A DNA stretch of 34,618 nucleotides from Nitrososphaerota archaeon. Its GTDB lineage: Archaea > Thermoproteota > Nitrososphaeria > Conexivisphaerales > UBA164. The translations under genes were made by a program, and so were the position numbers. Below are positions 16,182 through 24,625 of the stretch, piece after piece. The stretch spans positions 1 through 34,618 of the forward strand of contig JAMCTX010000006.1 in NCBI GenBank assembly GCA_023381255.1. The letters run 5' to 3'. The notes beneath the pieces are model-generated. The model made no database searches and was not told the DNA's origin. It was given only the letters and a program-made list of their open reading frames with translations. Numbering within the stretch: the stretch's first letter is position 1; every line of letters begins with the position of its first letter.

Positions 16182-16667
16182 ATGATTGATATCACGATTA
16201 TATCAGATATCACAACAATGATTGCTTTAATACTTTCAATAATCGCGATATCATATGTTATTAATTATAAACAAAGAATAAAAGACCTTGAATTGATAAG
16301 TGATGTGATAACCCTCCAAAATAACAAAATAGCAGATATTGCTTGGAAAGTTGATCTTTTATCTAAGAAAAACCTTTCTAGCGGTGACATTAAGCCCATA
16401 AGTTCTACCACGCCAGACGAAAACCTAAAACCTTTAACGGATAAGGATGAGACAAATGAACACCAAGCAAAAGAATTGGAAAGCGTTATAATAAATAGCC
16501 TAAGGAATCGTGAACTATCTAGCTCTGAGATACAGGCCCTAGTGGGTAAAACAAGAGAGCACGTAAGCCGAACACTAAAAAAGATGGTTGTAGAAGGTAA
16601 GTTAGAACGCGACGAGTCGCATAAACCTTATAAATACAGGTTAATTTCTAAAAACGGTCTAGAGTGA
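16182..16667 (+). CDS. Membrane-anchored winged-helix regulator upstream of kdpAB
   Basis: The 161-residue protein starts with one hydrophobic membrane segment (about 7-28: IISDITTMIALILSIIAISY). A coiled-coil-like stretch and a flexible Ser/Thr/Asp-rich linker follow (about 65-92). A winged-helix domain occupies about 95-158 (LSSSEIQALVGKTREHVSRT as the HTH, KPYKYRLI as the wing). It ends four bases before kdpA, so it is cotranscribed. No KdpD/KdpE sensor pair is present. I infer a one-component regulator tethered to the membrane that senses turgor, K+ or the pump itself and acts on its own operon. This role is unproven; tethered winged-helix proteins occur in many archaea. Confidence 0.75.
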   Translation: MIDITIISDITTMIALILSIIAISYVINYKQRIKDLELISDVITLQNNKIADIAWKVDLLSKKNLSSGDIKPISSTTPDENLKPLTDKDETNEHQAKELESVIINSLRNRELSSSEIQALVGKTREHVSRTLKKMVVEGKLERDESHKPYKYRLISKNGLE

Positions 16668-16671
16668 ATTT

Positions 16672-18225
16672 GTGTTGATATCACCAGGAAGCACCGATGA
16701 TCTTTTTATACTCTTGATATTTATAATTTTGGTGATATCATTATCTTATCTTTTAGCTTTGTTCGAAAATCATGTATTTTTTGGCGGTCAAAATTTAGTT
16801 AATAAGATTTTAATGGCACTGAAGATGTATAATGAAGAAATGGGTTGGGGTACCTATTTTATATCAATGATGTTGGTTAATCTCTTAGTTGTGATTATTG
16901 CTGGTATTATACTTGTTACATCACTTTATCCCGGATATCACATCACATCATCTCTGTTATTTAATACACTTGCATCTTTTATTACGAATACAGACTTGGA
17001 ACATTTTGCAAGCGAATTTACAATTACATCTTATGGAGAGGCCTTTGCGCTACAATTCCTTGAGTGGATCGCGCCTGCTACTGGATTATCCGCAGCAATA
17101 GCATTTATTAGATCAATAGCTTATGGCAAAATCGGTAATTTTTTCAAAGATATATTATCATCACTCTTACTTGTTTTCTTACCTATATCGTTAATTTTAT
17201 CATTAGCATATATAGCCCTAGGAGTGCCCCAAACATTCTTATCAATAATAAAGGTTCCAGAACCCCTAGGTCCCATAAGTTCACTGCTGCCCATTATGAC
17301 GTTGGGTAATAACGGGGGCTCTTATTATGCCCTTGGTTCAGCCATAGCTTTGCAAAACCCGAATATTTTAACAAACTTAGTTGAATCTGTATCCATGCTA
17401 GTGTTTCCGTTTTCGCTTTTCTGGCTTTTTGGATTTAATCTAAAAAATAAAAAAGAGGGTTTATATTTGCTTACTGCTTCGTTATTAATCTTTTTGATAG
17501 CGTTTGTCGTTACGATGTACGAGCCGCTGGCGCTTTTTCCATTTAGGATAGGCCAGTTTAACACTAAAATTCTTACAACGGCATCTATTTTTTCAAATAC
17601 GGGATTATTGTCAGCACCGCTAAATGGGCTAAGTCATCACGCCTTGGCAATATATATTGTGGGAATGGCAGTTGCAATGGCCCCCGGCTCAATTGGCACT
17701 GGTTTTATCAGCATTGAAGTTTATGCAATTTTGGCTATATTTTTCATAAGTTTAATGTCCGGGCGCATGCCTGAATATTTAAATTTTAAACTAAATGTAA
17801 AAGAAATACGGCTCTCTTCTTTTGCATTCCTTTTGCATCCGATTCTAATTTATGCCGGTATTTTATTTGCCATTTTTATTTTACCAAAAAATCTATTCCC
17901 ATACCTAGGTACAGGCTTTACTCAGGCTTTGTGGGAAATAGTAAGCGCCGCCCAAAACAACGGCTCAGATTTTTATGGGGTTCTGGGAAATACGGCCGCA
18001 TTAAATTACTTAACCGGGGTCATAATGATTTTGGGAAGATATTTGTTTTTAATGATTGGGTTATTAATAGCAAACGAATTTATAAATAAGAAAAAAAATC
18101 AATCAACAACAAAAATAAGGACGGATACACCCTCATTTAGCATTACACTGGTAACATTTATATTTCTTTTAGTTATCATAACTCTATTGCCATTACTGGT
18201 TCTTGGTCCAATGGCAAGTTGGTGA
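16672..18225 (+). CDS. kdpA: Potassium-transporting ATPase subunit KdpA (divergent)
   Basis: K+-translocating subunit of the Kdp pump, 517 residues, about ten membrane segments. The four pore loops of the family can be matched: FITNTDLEHF (near 104), TLGNNGGSYYALGSA (near 212), FSNTGLLSAPL (near 309) and NNGSDFYGV (near 431). They correspond to NTNWQ, GTNGGGFF, the TTS/CGAV loop and NNGSAF of bacterial KdpA. Loops one and three depart most from the bacterial form, so ion affinity may differ. The start is GTG at 16672, four bases after the regulator; a TTG one codon on is possible. kdpB follows after six bases. Large inserts and extra domains are absent. Confidence 0.9.
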   Translation: MLISPGSTDDLFILLIFIILVISLSYLLALFENHVFFGGQNLVNKILMALKMYNEEMGWGTYFISMMLVNLLVVIIAGIILVTSLYPGYHITSSLLFNTLASFITNTDLEHFASEFTITSYGEAFALQFLEWIAPATGLSAAIAFIRSIAYGKIGNFFKDILSSLLLVFLPISLILSLAYIALGVPQTFLSIIKVPEPLGPISSLLPIMTLGNNGGSYYALGSAIALQNPNILTNLVESVSMLVFPFSLFWLFGFNLKNKKEGLYLLTASLLIFLIAFVVTMYEPLALFPFRIGQFNTKILTTASIFSNTGLLSAPLNGLSHHALAIYIVGMAVAMAPGSIGTGFISIEVYAILAIFFISLMSGRMPEYLNFKLNVKEIRLSSFAFLLHPILIYAGILFAIFILPKNLFPYLGTGFTQALWEIVSAAQNNGSDFYGVLGNTAALNYLTGVIMILGRYLFLMIGLLIANEFINKKKNQSTTKIRTDTPSFSITLVTFIFLLVIITLLPLLVLGPMASW

Positions 18226-18231
18226 TGACAG

Positions 18232-20289
18232 ATGGAACTTAAAACGGTCGCATCATTGCTTGGGGAATCATTTAAAAGGCTATCCCCGACTTATTTGTAT
18301 TTAAATCCAGTGCTGTTTATGACGGAAATTTCTTTCATTATTGTTGCTCTTTATATGCTGGTTACAAAATCTTTTTCCTTATTTTACATTTCGGTTCTTT
18401 CGCTTATTTTTATTACGGTTTGGTTTGGAACTTTTGCGGATTCCTTAGCCGAGTTTCAGGCAAAAGCTACCGCAAAATTCCTAATTTCTGTAACGCAGGC
18501 TAACCTAGCCAGGAAAATTATGAACGACAATTCCTCAGAAATACTGATTAAACCAGAAGAGCTAGTAAAGGGTGATATAATACTAGTAAATAGCGGAGAA
18601 ATTGTTCCCGTAGATGGCGTAATCATTGATGGGGCTGCTGCAATAGATGAATCTCTGGTTTCTGGCGAGTCAATACCTGTAATAAAATCCGTAAACGACG
18701 AAGTTGTGGCCGGCTCAAGGGTTTCTAGTGACTGGTTAAAGATAAAGGTTGTAAAACCGGTTGGTGAATCATATGTATCAAAAATAGCCGATATGATCGA
18801 GAAAACAAAAAGGCCGAAGTCCCAAAGCGAACAAGAGCTCAATCTAATATTATATGTCCTAACCGCCATCTTTACGGTGGTAATCATAGCACTTTTTGTA
18901 ATTGTTGGTGCACTGGGCTATAGGCCAAACCCCGCAATATTGTTGGCATTCTATGTTTGTTTGTTGCCAACGACAATCGGGGCATTACATGAGGCCATAG
19001 GCATATCTGGAATTGCGCGCATGTGGAAAATCAGAGTAATATCAAAATCTGGTAGGGCCATTGAATCAGCAGGAGACGTAGACGACGTTTTACTAGATAA
19101 AACCGGCACAATAACCATAGGCAGGAGAGAACCTATTAGTATTTTACCATTTAACGGCATTCAGGTAGAAGATGTAGCGCGAGCGGCATTCATCGCATCT
19201 TTAAATGATGATACACAAGAAGGCAAGTCTATTATTAGGTTTTTGCAGAACTCGGGATACACTCCAGACAATTTGGATTCAATTATTACATCCACCTATG
19301 AAGAATTTTCAGCAAAAACAAGGAAAAGCGGCACTTATTACAAACCGTCCACTTGGGGTGGCAAAGAGATGCGCGGGAAATTGCACATCATCAGAAAAAG
19401 CGATCTAAACGGCATATATCTAAATGACGAAATACCCGTATTCAAAGGTGCGCCCGACGTCATGAAAAAGATCTTTAGCGTTCCTTCTGACTTTGATAAA
19501 ACAGTAGAAGATATTGCCAAAAAAGGGAACTCCCCGTTGATAATTTCATATGGAGATAAGATTATAGGGGTAATTGAATTAAAGGACATAATAAAACCGG
19601 GCGTCAAAACCCAGATTGAGTCTCTAAAGAAAATGGCTATAGAGCCAATCATGGTAACGGGCGATCATCCACTAACTGCAAGAAATATAGCAAACGAAGT
19701 AAGTATAAATGAAGTGATAGCTCAGGCCAAACCTGAAGACAAGTACAAGAAGGTCCAAGCAGAACAGGACAAAGGTAAAACTATAGCAATGGTAGGAGAT
19801 GGCACCAATGATGCACCGGCCCTCGCTAGGGCAAACGTTGGGTTGGCCATGTATCAAGGAACAGAAGTTGCAAAAGAAGCCGCAAATATGGTAGATCTTG
19901 AATCCGACCCTTCTAAAATTATAGATGTAATCATGATAGGGAAGCAAATTCTTATAACCCGCGGTTCAATAGCGACATTCAGTATAGCTAACGATTTAGC
20001 GAAGTATTTTGTCATACTTCCAGCCATGCTTTCCACAATTTCCGCGTTATCCTACCTTAATATTTTAAAATTGCCCCCTCATGTTTCTGTGATTTCCGCC
20101 CTGATTTATAATGCAATAATAATACCAGCTCTAATACCCTTGGCCATTAAAGGCATAGGGTTCAAGCCAGACAATCCAAATAAAACATTCCTAAAAAATA
20201 TGCTTATTTATGGATTGGGGGGAATGGTTTTACCATTTATAGCTATAAAACTAATAGGCATAATTCTAATGTTACATATAGTTTTGTGA
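18232..20289 (+). CDS. kdpB: Potassium-transporting P-type ATPase subunit KdpB
   Basis: Catalytic P-type ATPase subunit of the Kdp pump, 685 residues, normal length. The actuator-domain loop reads SGES at 144-147 (usually TGES; the last Ser corresponds to the inhibitory phosphorylation site known in E. coli). The phosphorylated aspartate is D289 in DKTGTIT. MVTGDHPLTARNIA is near 475, and GDGTNDAP spans 522-529. Seven or so membrane segments flank these domains. No heavy-metal-binding domain is present, and DKTGTIT plus pairing with KdpA make the identity firm. The stabilising subunit gene kdpC would normally follow directly; the next 132 bp are non-coding and the next frame is not KdpC. Confidence 0.95.
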   Translation: MELKTVASLLGESFKRLSPTYLYLNPVLFMTEISFIIVALYMLVTKSFSLFYISVLSLIFITVWFGTFADSLAEFQAKATAKFLISVTQANLARKIMNDNSSEILIKPEELVKGDIILVNSGEIVPVDGVIIDGAAAIDESLVSGESIPVIKSVNDEVVAGSRVSSDWLKIKVVKPVGESYVSKIADMIEKTKRPKSQSEQELNLILYVLTAIFTVVIIALFVIVGALGYRPNPAILLAFYVCLLPTTIGALHEAIGISGIARMWKIRVISKSGRAIESAGDVDDVLLDKTGTITIGRREPISILPFNGIQVEDVARAAFIASLNDDTQEGKSIIRFLQNSGYTPDNLDSIITSTYEEFSAKTRKSGTYYKPSTWGGKEMRGKLHIIRKSDLNGIYLNDEIPVFKGAPDVMKKIFSVPSDFDKTVEDIAKKGNSPLIISYGDKIIGVIELKDIIKPGVKTQIESLKKMAIEPIMVTGDHPLTARNIANEVSINEVIAQAKPEDKYKKVQAEQDKGKTIAMVGDGTNDAPALARANVGLAMYQGTEVAKEAANMVDLESDPSKIIDVIMIGKQILITRGSIATFSIANDLAKYFVILPAMLSTISALSYLNILKLPPHVSVISALIYNAIIIPALIPLAIKGIGFKPDNPNKTFLKNMLIYGLGGMVLPFIAIKLIGIILMLHIVL

Positions 20290-20391
20290 ATGTAAAGAAT
20301 ATAAAATTAATCCTTTTTTAAAAAGTATTACATACAAGTAAAACAACAACTCCCAACACTTTAGGAAGTAATACATCGTCCAATAAAAGGT

Positions 20392-20399
20392 TTTATAAA
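20392..20399 (+). promoter_or_regulatory. TATA-like box before the TnpB-like ORF and ClC gene
   Basis: TTTATAAA 30 nt before the ATG at 20422. It shows that a new transcription unit starts after kdpB. Confidence 0.55.
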
Positions 20400-20421
20400 T
20401 AAAAATACACACATATAAACA

Positions 20422-21006
20422 ATGACAACAACTACCAGGGTAAAATTATATCCAACAGAAGGGAAAAAAACGCTGTTGGAAAGGGGCTTTGGCAGTTGCG
20501 GGTTTGTGTATAACAATTTAATTGTAGAACGATATAAATATTATATTACATGCAAAGACCCCGAAAAATTTTCCCTAGACTGTCTGGATGCACAGAGGGT
20601 AGAAAGCAACCCTACAAAGGCAATAACCGGCATATCACAGCAAACCTTAACTCAAAAATCAGGGCGAAATGGGCATTTGTACGAAAAAACCCTGCTAAGG
20701 ACAGGTGCGTTAGAACCATCATATAAAACGAACTCCAATTTTAGTTGCATAAAGGGCGGCGCGAAACGGTTATACCGCATATACAATCAAGATAAATACG
20801 AAGTTGCCATTGACAGGGACACGGGCGCAGCAAAAATTATAGCTAGCATGAACCCGATGACAACAAGATCTGTACTGCAAAAACCCGTGCTTGCTAAGAT
20901 TACTTCGTTGGATTTATATAAATTGTATACATACGGGCAGTCGCCAGTCGCTAAAGCAGAAATAGGCTCGGGCGCTTTTAGAAATGGAGTAACTAAGTAT
21001 GAATAG
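20422..21006 (+). CDS. TnpB N-terminus-like protein, coupled to ClC gene
   Basis: Intact 194-residue frame with its own promoter. The first 40 residues (RVKLYPTEGKKTLLERGFGS followed by CGFVYNN) match the N-terminal pattern of IS200/IS605 OrfB/TnpB proteins, the ancestors of Cas12. The rest, rich in K, R, T and S, cannot be assigned; an NSNF...KGGAKR segment vaguely recalls the TnpB wedge region. No RuvC aspartate/glutamate motifs and no C-terminal zinc ribbon are present, so it cannot be a TnpB nuclease. No membrane segment is visible, so it is not KdpC. Its stop lies 8 bp inside the ClC gene. Options: a truncated transposon gene read in frame by chance, or a domesticated fragment. Confidence 0.5.
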   Translation: MTTTTRVKLYPTEGKKTLLERGFGSCGFVYNNLIVERYKYYITCKDPEKFSLDCLDAQRVESNPTKAITGISQQTLTQKSGRNGHLYEKTLLRTGALEPSYKTNSNFSCIKGGAKRLYRIYNQDKYEVAIDRDTGAAKIIASMNPMTTRSVLQKPVLAKITSLDLYKLYTYGQSPVAKAEIGSGAFRNGVTKYE

Positions 21007-22669
21007 GCTGGACATAAAAGGAATTAAAAATTGGATTATTCCCCTTGTCATCGGGGCCATAGTTGGACTAGCCGCATCATTAACTTATGCCGGTTCTCTA
21101 TATGTTTGGTCAATATTTCATGTTGCAATATACAGGCTTCCAAAACTGGTATTCCCATTTATTCTACTTTCATTTCTTTTATCCAGTTTACCTGTCAGAA
21201 TGTTCCTTAAAAGACGCCCAAAGGACACATTTGATTCAATTTTAGAATATTATCATACAAACCCAAACTCTCTTAATTTGAAAGAGACTTTAATATACTC
21301 TATTTCATCACTGTCTTCATACATTTTTGGGTCACCAGTTGGTCCAGAGGGGGCTGCGGCCGTTATGGGCGCCGGCATTTCAAATAAAATTAAATCCGTA
21401 TTTGGAACTTCGATTTCTTCCCAAACAATAATTTTGACTGGGTTGGCTTCAGGATTTACAGCCATATTTAAAACACCACTTAGTGGTTTTTTACTGGCGC
21501 TTGAATTACCATATAAAGGCGATCTTGAAAAAGAACCTTTTTTATCAGCCGCGCTTGCAACAGCAACTTCTTATTTGGTATCGCTGGCATTAAATACGCC
21601 CCCGATAATTTATATACAAATCAGCAAATTCCCCACCATAAATATAGTGGTGGTTGTTGTTTCTCTTATTTTTGGGGCAATTTTAGGTTTTATAAGTATA
21701 GGGTTTGTTAAACTTTACAGAGGATTTAATTATGTTGCAAATTACTTGATGAAAAAAGCGAGTTTTCCTATACTGATTCTAATAGGCGGATTGATGGTTG
21801 GATTAATTGCCTATTTCGAGCCTTATTCTGTTGGTCCCGGAATAGACCTGTTAAACTTAACGCTAGCCGGGGGCATAGGTCTTTATGCAATAATGGCAAT
21901 TTTGGTAGCTAGGGCCAGCACCGTCCTGATATCATTTAACTTTGGATCGAGCGGCGGCTTTTTTTTGCCATCAATAGAAATAGGTGCGCTATTAGGTTAC
22001 TTAATAGGCACACTTGTAAATCCAACTTATGCAATATACTATGCTCTATTAGGCATGGCCGCCATGGCGGCTGGCGTAAACAAACTGGTTCTTGTGCCTG
22101 TAACATTTATTTTGGAAGTGGTTGGAGCGCAAATAGCCATTCCAGTTCTATTAACGTCAATTGCAAGTTACTTTATCTCAATGAATGTCGGTATATATGA
22201 GTATCAACCCAAAAACAAGCTAGACAAAGGCAACTTTGCGCTTGAAAAATTTTACGCAAAAGCAGAAAAACAAAACCCAGAAATTTTAGAAGCAATAAGG
22301 GCTTTAGACATAATGAACCACAACCCAATCTATATAGAACACAATAAAACAGTTAAAGACGCTTACAATATATTAAAGTCCAAAGCGCTAAAAGTATTGC
22401 CAGTAGTAAACACAAATGGATTATTTGAAGGATTCATAAGCATAGATTATCTGGCTAATTTACCCACCAGAACATTTACAATTGCAATTAATAACCTTGA
22501 AATCAGAAAGGGCATAACCGTTTTGGAAACAGAAAATCTAAAGAACATAATTGAAAGGATGCTAAATGGAGAGACGGATCATTTATTTGTAATAGATAAA
22601 GGCGGTATTTTAAAGGGTGTTATAACTGAAATGGATATAATAAGATACATGATCAAGTCTATTACATGA
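20999..22669 (+). CDS. ClC-family chloride channel/antiporter with CBS domains
   Basis: Membrane protein of 556 residues. About ten to twelve membrane helices in the ClC fold fill residues 10-400, and a pair of CBS nucleotide-binding domains fills about 430-556 (VKDAYNILKSKALKVLPVVN and DHLFVIDKGGILKGVITEMD). The gating-glutamate motif reads GPEGA with E117, in place of the usual GREGP. The helix-N GxFxP motif appears as GGFFLP. The early GSGIP loop that supplies the central chloride-binding serine is not recognisable (KDTFDS lies there). It may therefore carry Cl- or another anion with altered selectivity. ATG at 20999 overlaps the preceding ORF by 8 bp, so translation is probably coupled. 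Confidence 0.88.
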   Translation: MNRLDIKGIKNWIIPLVIGAIVGLAASLTYAGSLYVWSIFHVAIYRLPKLVFPFILLSFLLSSLPVRMFLKRRPKDTFDSILEYYHTNPNSLNLKETLIYSISSLSSYIFGSPVGPEGAAAVMGAGISNKIKSVFGTSISSQTIILTGLASGFTAIFKTPLSGFLLALELPYKGDLEKEPFLSAALATATSYLVSLALNTPPIIYIQISKFPTINIVVVVVSLIFGAILGFISIGFVKLYRGFNYVANYLMKKASFPILILIGGLMVGLIAYFEPYSVGPGIDLLNLTLAGGIGLYAIMAILVARASTVLISFNFGSSGGFFLPSIEIGALLGYLIGTLVNPTYAIYYALLGMAAMAAGVNKLVLVPVTFILEVVGAQIAIPVLLTSIASYFISMNVGIYEYQPKNKLDKGNFALEKFYAKAEKQNPEILEAIRALDIMNHNPIYIEHNKTVKDAYNILKSKALKVLPVVNTNGLFEGFISIDYLANLPTRTFTIAINNLEIRKGITVLETENLKNIIERMLNGETDHLFVIDKGGILKGVITEMDIIRYMIKSIT

Positions 22670-22768
22670 CATACAGCCGGAAGCGGATTTATTATATTTA
22701 GAAGCACAAGACCCAATTGAGTAAACATATACCATTTAAAATGAGGGCAGGGTTGATAACACCGATGC

Positions 22769-23722
22769 CTACACGGTGTGGAACCCCAAATTAATCCATC
22801 CCAGCTTTGGGATAATTTTGAGGTTTTGGTCATTATCTCTAAAAAAGGCATAAGGCTTTCCATTCACTACATGGCCTATTTTATGCATCGTAACCATATT
22901 CTTTTTTGCTAATTTTTCGACTAAAGGCGCACTATCATGTCCTGCTGTCAGCACCATCTGGTATTCCTCACCACCAAACATCACATCATCATAAACATTT
23001 CGTTTTGAATGATCCAGCATCCTATAAACTGTTTTAGATACTGGAAGCTCTTCTATTATGAACGATCTATTACTCTGCGAGGCCATTTCATTTAACGTAT
23101 ATGCTAAACCGTCGCTTGAATCCATCGAAGAATTTACATAACCGCTTTCTATTGCCTGCACTGCAAAACTGTACGGCGGTTCCACGTTATAGACCTGCTT
23201 AAGTGCCAACGCCCTAATTCTATCATCGAGGTGTTGATGCAAAAGAAGATGATCTAACCCGGCTTTGGTCAAGCCAAATTCACCGGTAGCATATATAACA
23301 TCTCCATCTTTGGCTCCGCCGCGGCTTACTTGTCTCTTGTAGGTGCCAAGCAAAAGACAATCCACAATTAAATCGTCTGATTCATTGACGTCACCACCAA
23401 CTAGTTTGAATCCGTATTTTTTTGCAGCATATTTAGTTCCATTTATTAAATCCTTTATGTCTTTATCAGACAGATTTTTTGGGAAAGCATAGGAAAACAG
23501 GCCATAGACAGGGCGCACGCCCTTTACCCCAAAATCCGAAATGGTAGAAGCAACAGCCTTTTTTCCTATCTGAAAAAAAGTAATGCCTGGGGGAGCATCC
23601 GTGCTTCCTACAAGCATATCGACTTTTAAAGCTGTTTTGTTTGGAAGGTATGCAACGTCGTCATTTAGTTTGCTAGATTTAAAGACATTCCGAATGTAAT
23701 TTATAATTTCTATTTCGTTCAA
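22769..23722 (-). CDS. thiL: Thiamine-monophosphate kinase
   Basis: ATP-dependent kinase of the PurM/ThiL fold that makes thiamine diphosphate. The protein has 317 residues. Visible family marks are NDDVAYLP near 20, VDMLVGSTDAPPG near 34, DFGVKGVRP with the metal-binding D, GGDVNESDD near 109, the MDSSDGLAYTL loop near 198 and FGGEEYQMVLT near 249. The start is TTG at 23722, three bases after the DUF655 stop, so the two form an operon. No other thiamine gene is in the window. Confidence 0.93.
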   Translation of the reverse strand: MNEIEIINYIRNVFKSSKLNDDVAYLPNKTALKVDMLVGSTDAPPGITFFQIGKKAVASTISDFGVKGVRPVYGLFSYAFPKNLSDKDIKDLINGTKYAAKKYGFKLVGGDVNESDDLIVDCLLLGTYKRQVSRGGAKDGDVIYATGEFGLTKAGLDHLLLHQHLDDRIRALALKQVYNVEPPYSFAVQAIESGYVNSSMDSSDGLAYTLNEMASQSNRSFIIEELPVSKTVYRMLDHSKRNVYDDVMFGGEEYQMVLTAGHDSAPLVEKLAKKNMVTMHKIGHVVNGKPYAFFRDNDQNLKIIPKLGWINLGFHTV

Positions 23723-23725
23723 CGC

Positions 23726-24286
23726 TTATATTTGCTTCACAAACAAATATATCTGTTGATTCCCTTTTATTTCGTCCATTATTCTTTCAGTTAGCCTTTT
23801 TGCCGGGTCTTTAAGACCCACCCTTTCCTGTATATCTTTGAAACTCGTAAATGGCCTTTTTTCCTTTTCCTTTATTATTTCTAACATCAATGTTTTACCT
23901 ATCCCTGGGATCAACTCTAGTGCATTTAGTCTGGGAGTAATAGGCACAGACAGGTTAAAGAAGTTTACAAAGTTTTTTTGATTATCACTTACTATTAGTT
24001 CTACTGCTTGTGGCAAAGTGTTTTTTGCTACTGGTGAAAGCTCATCATATTTTAATCTGCCCAGAACGCTTAGAACTTTGCTGCGATTCTCCTTACTGAT
24101 ATTAATCTTTTCCATTATTACAAAACTGGAGCCAGGAACTGCCAAAAGCTCAAGCAACATAAAATAATCAGCACCGATAGTTTCCAATATTGTTCCATAT
24201 TTGTTTTTTAGCGTTTTTGCTTGAGTGTTTAATCTAAAATCTAGAACATATCCTAAACTTTCGTATTTTTTTTGTTGGTTTAACAA
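23726..24286 (-). CDS. DUF655 family nucleic-acid-binding protein
   Basis: Archaeal DUF655 protein of 186 residues. It opens with YESLGYVLDFR (an OB-like strand pair), has YFMLLELLAVPG near 40 and LSPVAKNTLPQAVELIV near 78. It ends with a helix-hairpin-helix (LELIPGIGKTLMLEII near 126) and a conserved PFTSFKDIQERVGLKDP. The fold suggests RNA or DNA binding; function is unestablished. In many archaea it follows rpl21e-rpoF, but here it lies about 14 kb away beside thiL. Start TTG at 24286 is 32 nt from a TATA-like TTTTATAA at 24311-24318. Confidence 0.88.
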   Translation of the reverse strand: MLNQQKKYESLGYVLDFRLNTQAKTLKNKYGTILETIGADYFMLLELLAVPGSSFVIMEKINISKENRSKVLSVLGRLKYDELSPVAKNTLPQAVELIVSDNQKNFVNFFNLSVPITPRLNALELIPGIGKTLMLEIIKEKEKRPFTSFKDIQERVGLKDPAKRLTERIMDEIKGNQQIYLFVKQI

Positions 24287-24625
24287 TCTGCATACTATAT
24301 TTTGCCGCCGTTATAAAAGCTTAGCTTTTACACAGGGCAGCAAGAATGCTACGCTTTATCATAAAATGGCAAATCTTATTTCTGAGTGGCATAAAAGATC
24401 AAGAGTAATTTGTTGCGGGGACAGCCGGCATTTTTCATGGGGTCTGACGGTTAAAAATTTTTTATAGCAAAACCCATTTAACACTTGCTTCGCACCACAG
24501 AATGAAACAAAATCTTGCTATATATGAAGCAACCCCCGCGAGGTTAAAGTTGTTCGCATAATACAAAAAACAGTTGGCCCTTTTGGGTCGCAACCCATAA
24601 AAAAGGATCAAGTTATTAATATAAT
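24287..24625. other. Divergent intergenic region without a recognisable gene
   Basis: This 339-bp gap holds the DUF655 promoter on the left and, near 24595-24605 (CATAAAAAAGG), a likely promoter of the MFS gene on the right. A small hairpin TGGGT-CGCA-ACCCA lies at 24584-24597. The plus-strand frame through 24362-24467 is open, but I find no family resemblance. I see no tRNA or repeat here. Confidence 0.5.
24311..24318 (-). promoter_or_regulatory. TATA-like box of DUF655-thiL
   Basis: TTTTATAA on the minus strand, 32 nt before the TTG start at 24286. Confidence 0.5.

Noticed and set aside
20422-21006. Reading this ORF as KdpC because of its length and place after kdpB
   Set aside because: It lacks the N-terminal membrane helix and all KdpC motifs, and has its own promoter; the first 40 residues fit TnpB better.
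24362-24467. Plus-strand open stretch ending WGLTVKNFL, considered as a transposase tail
   Set aside because: No cysteine pattern or other TnpB mark; lies in a divergent promoter gap.
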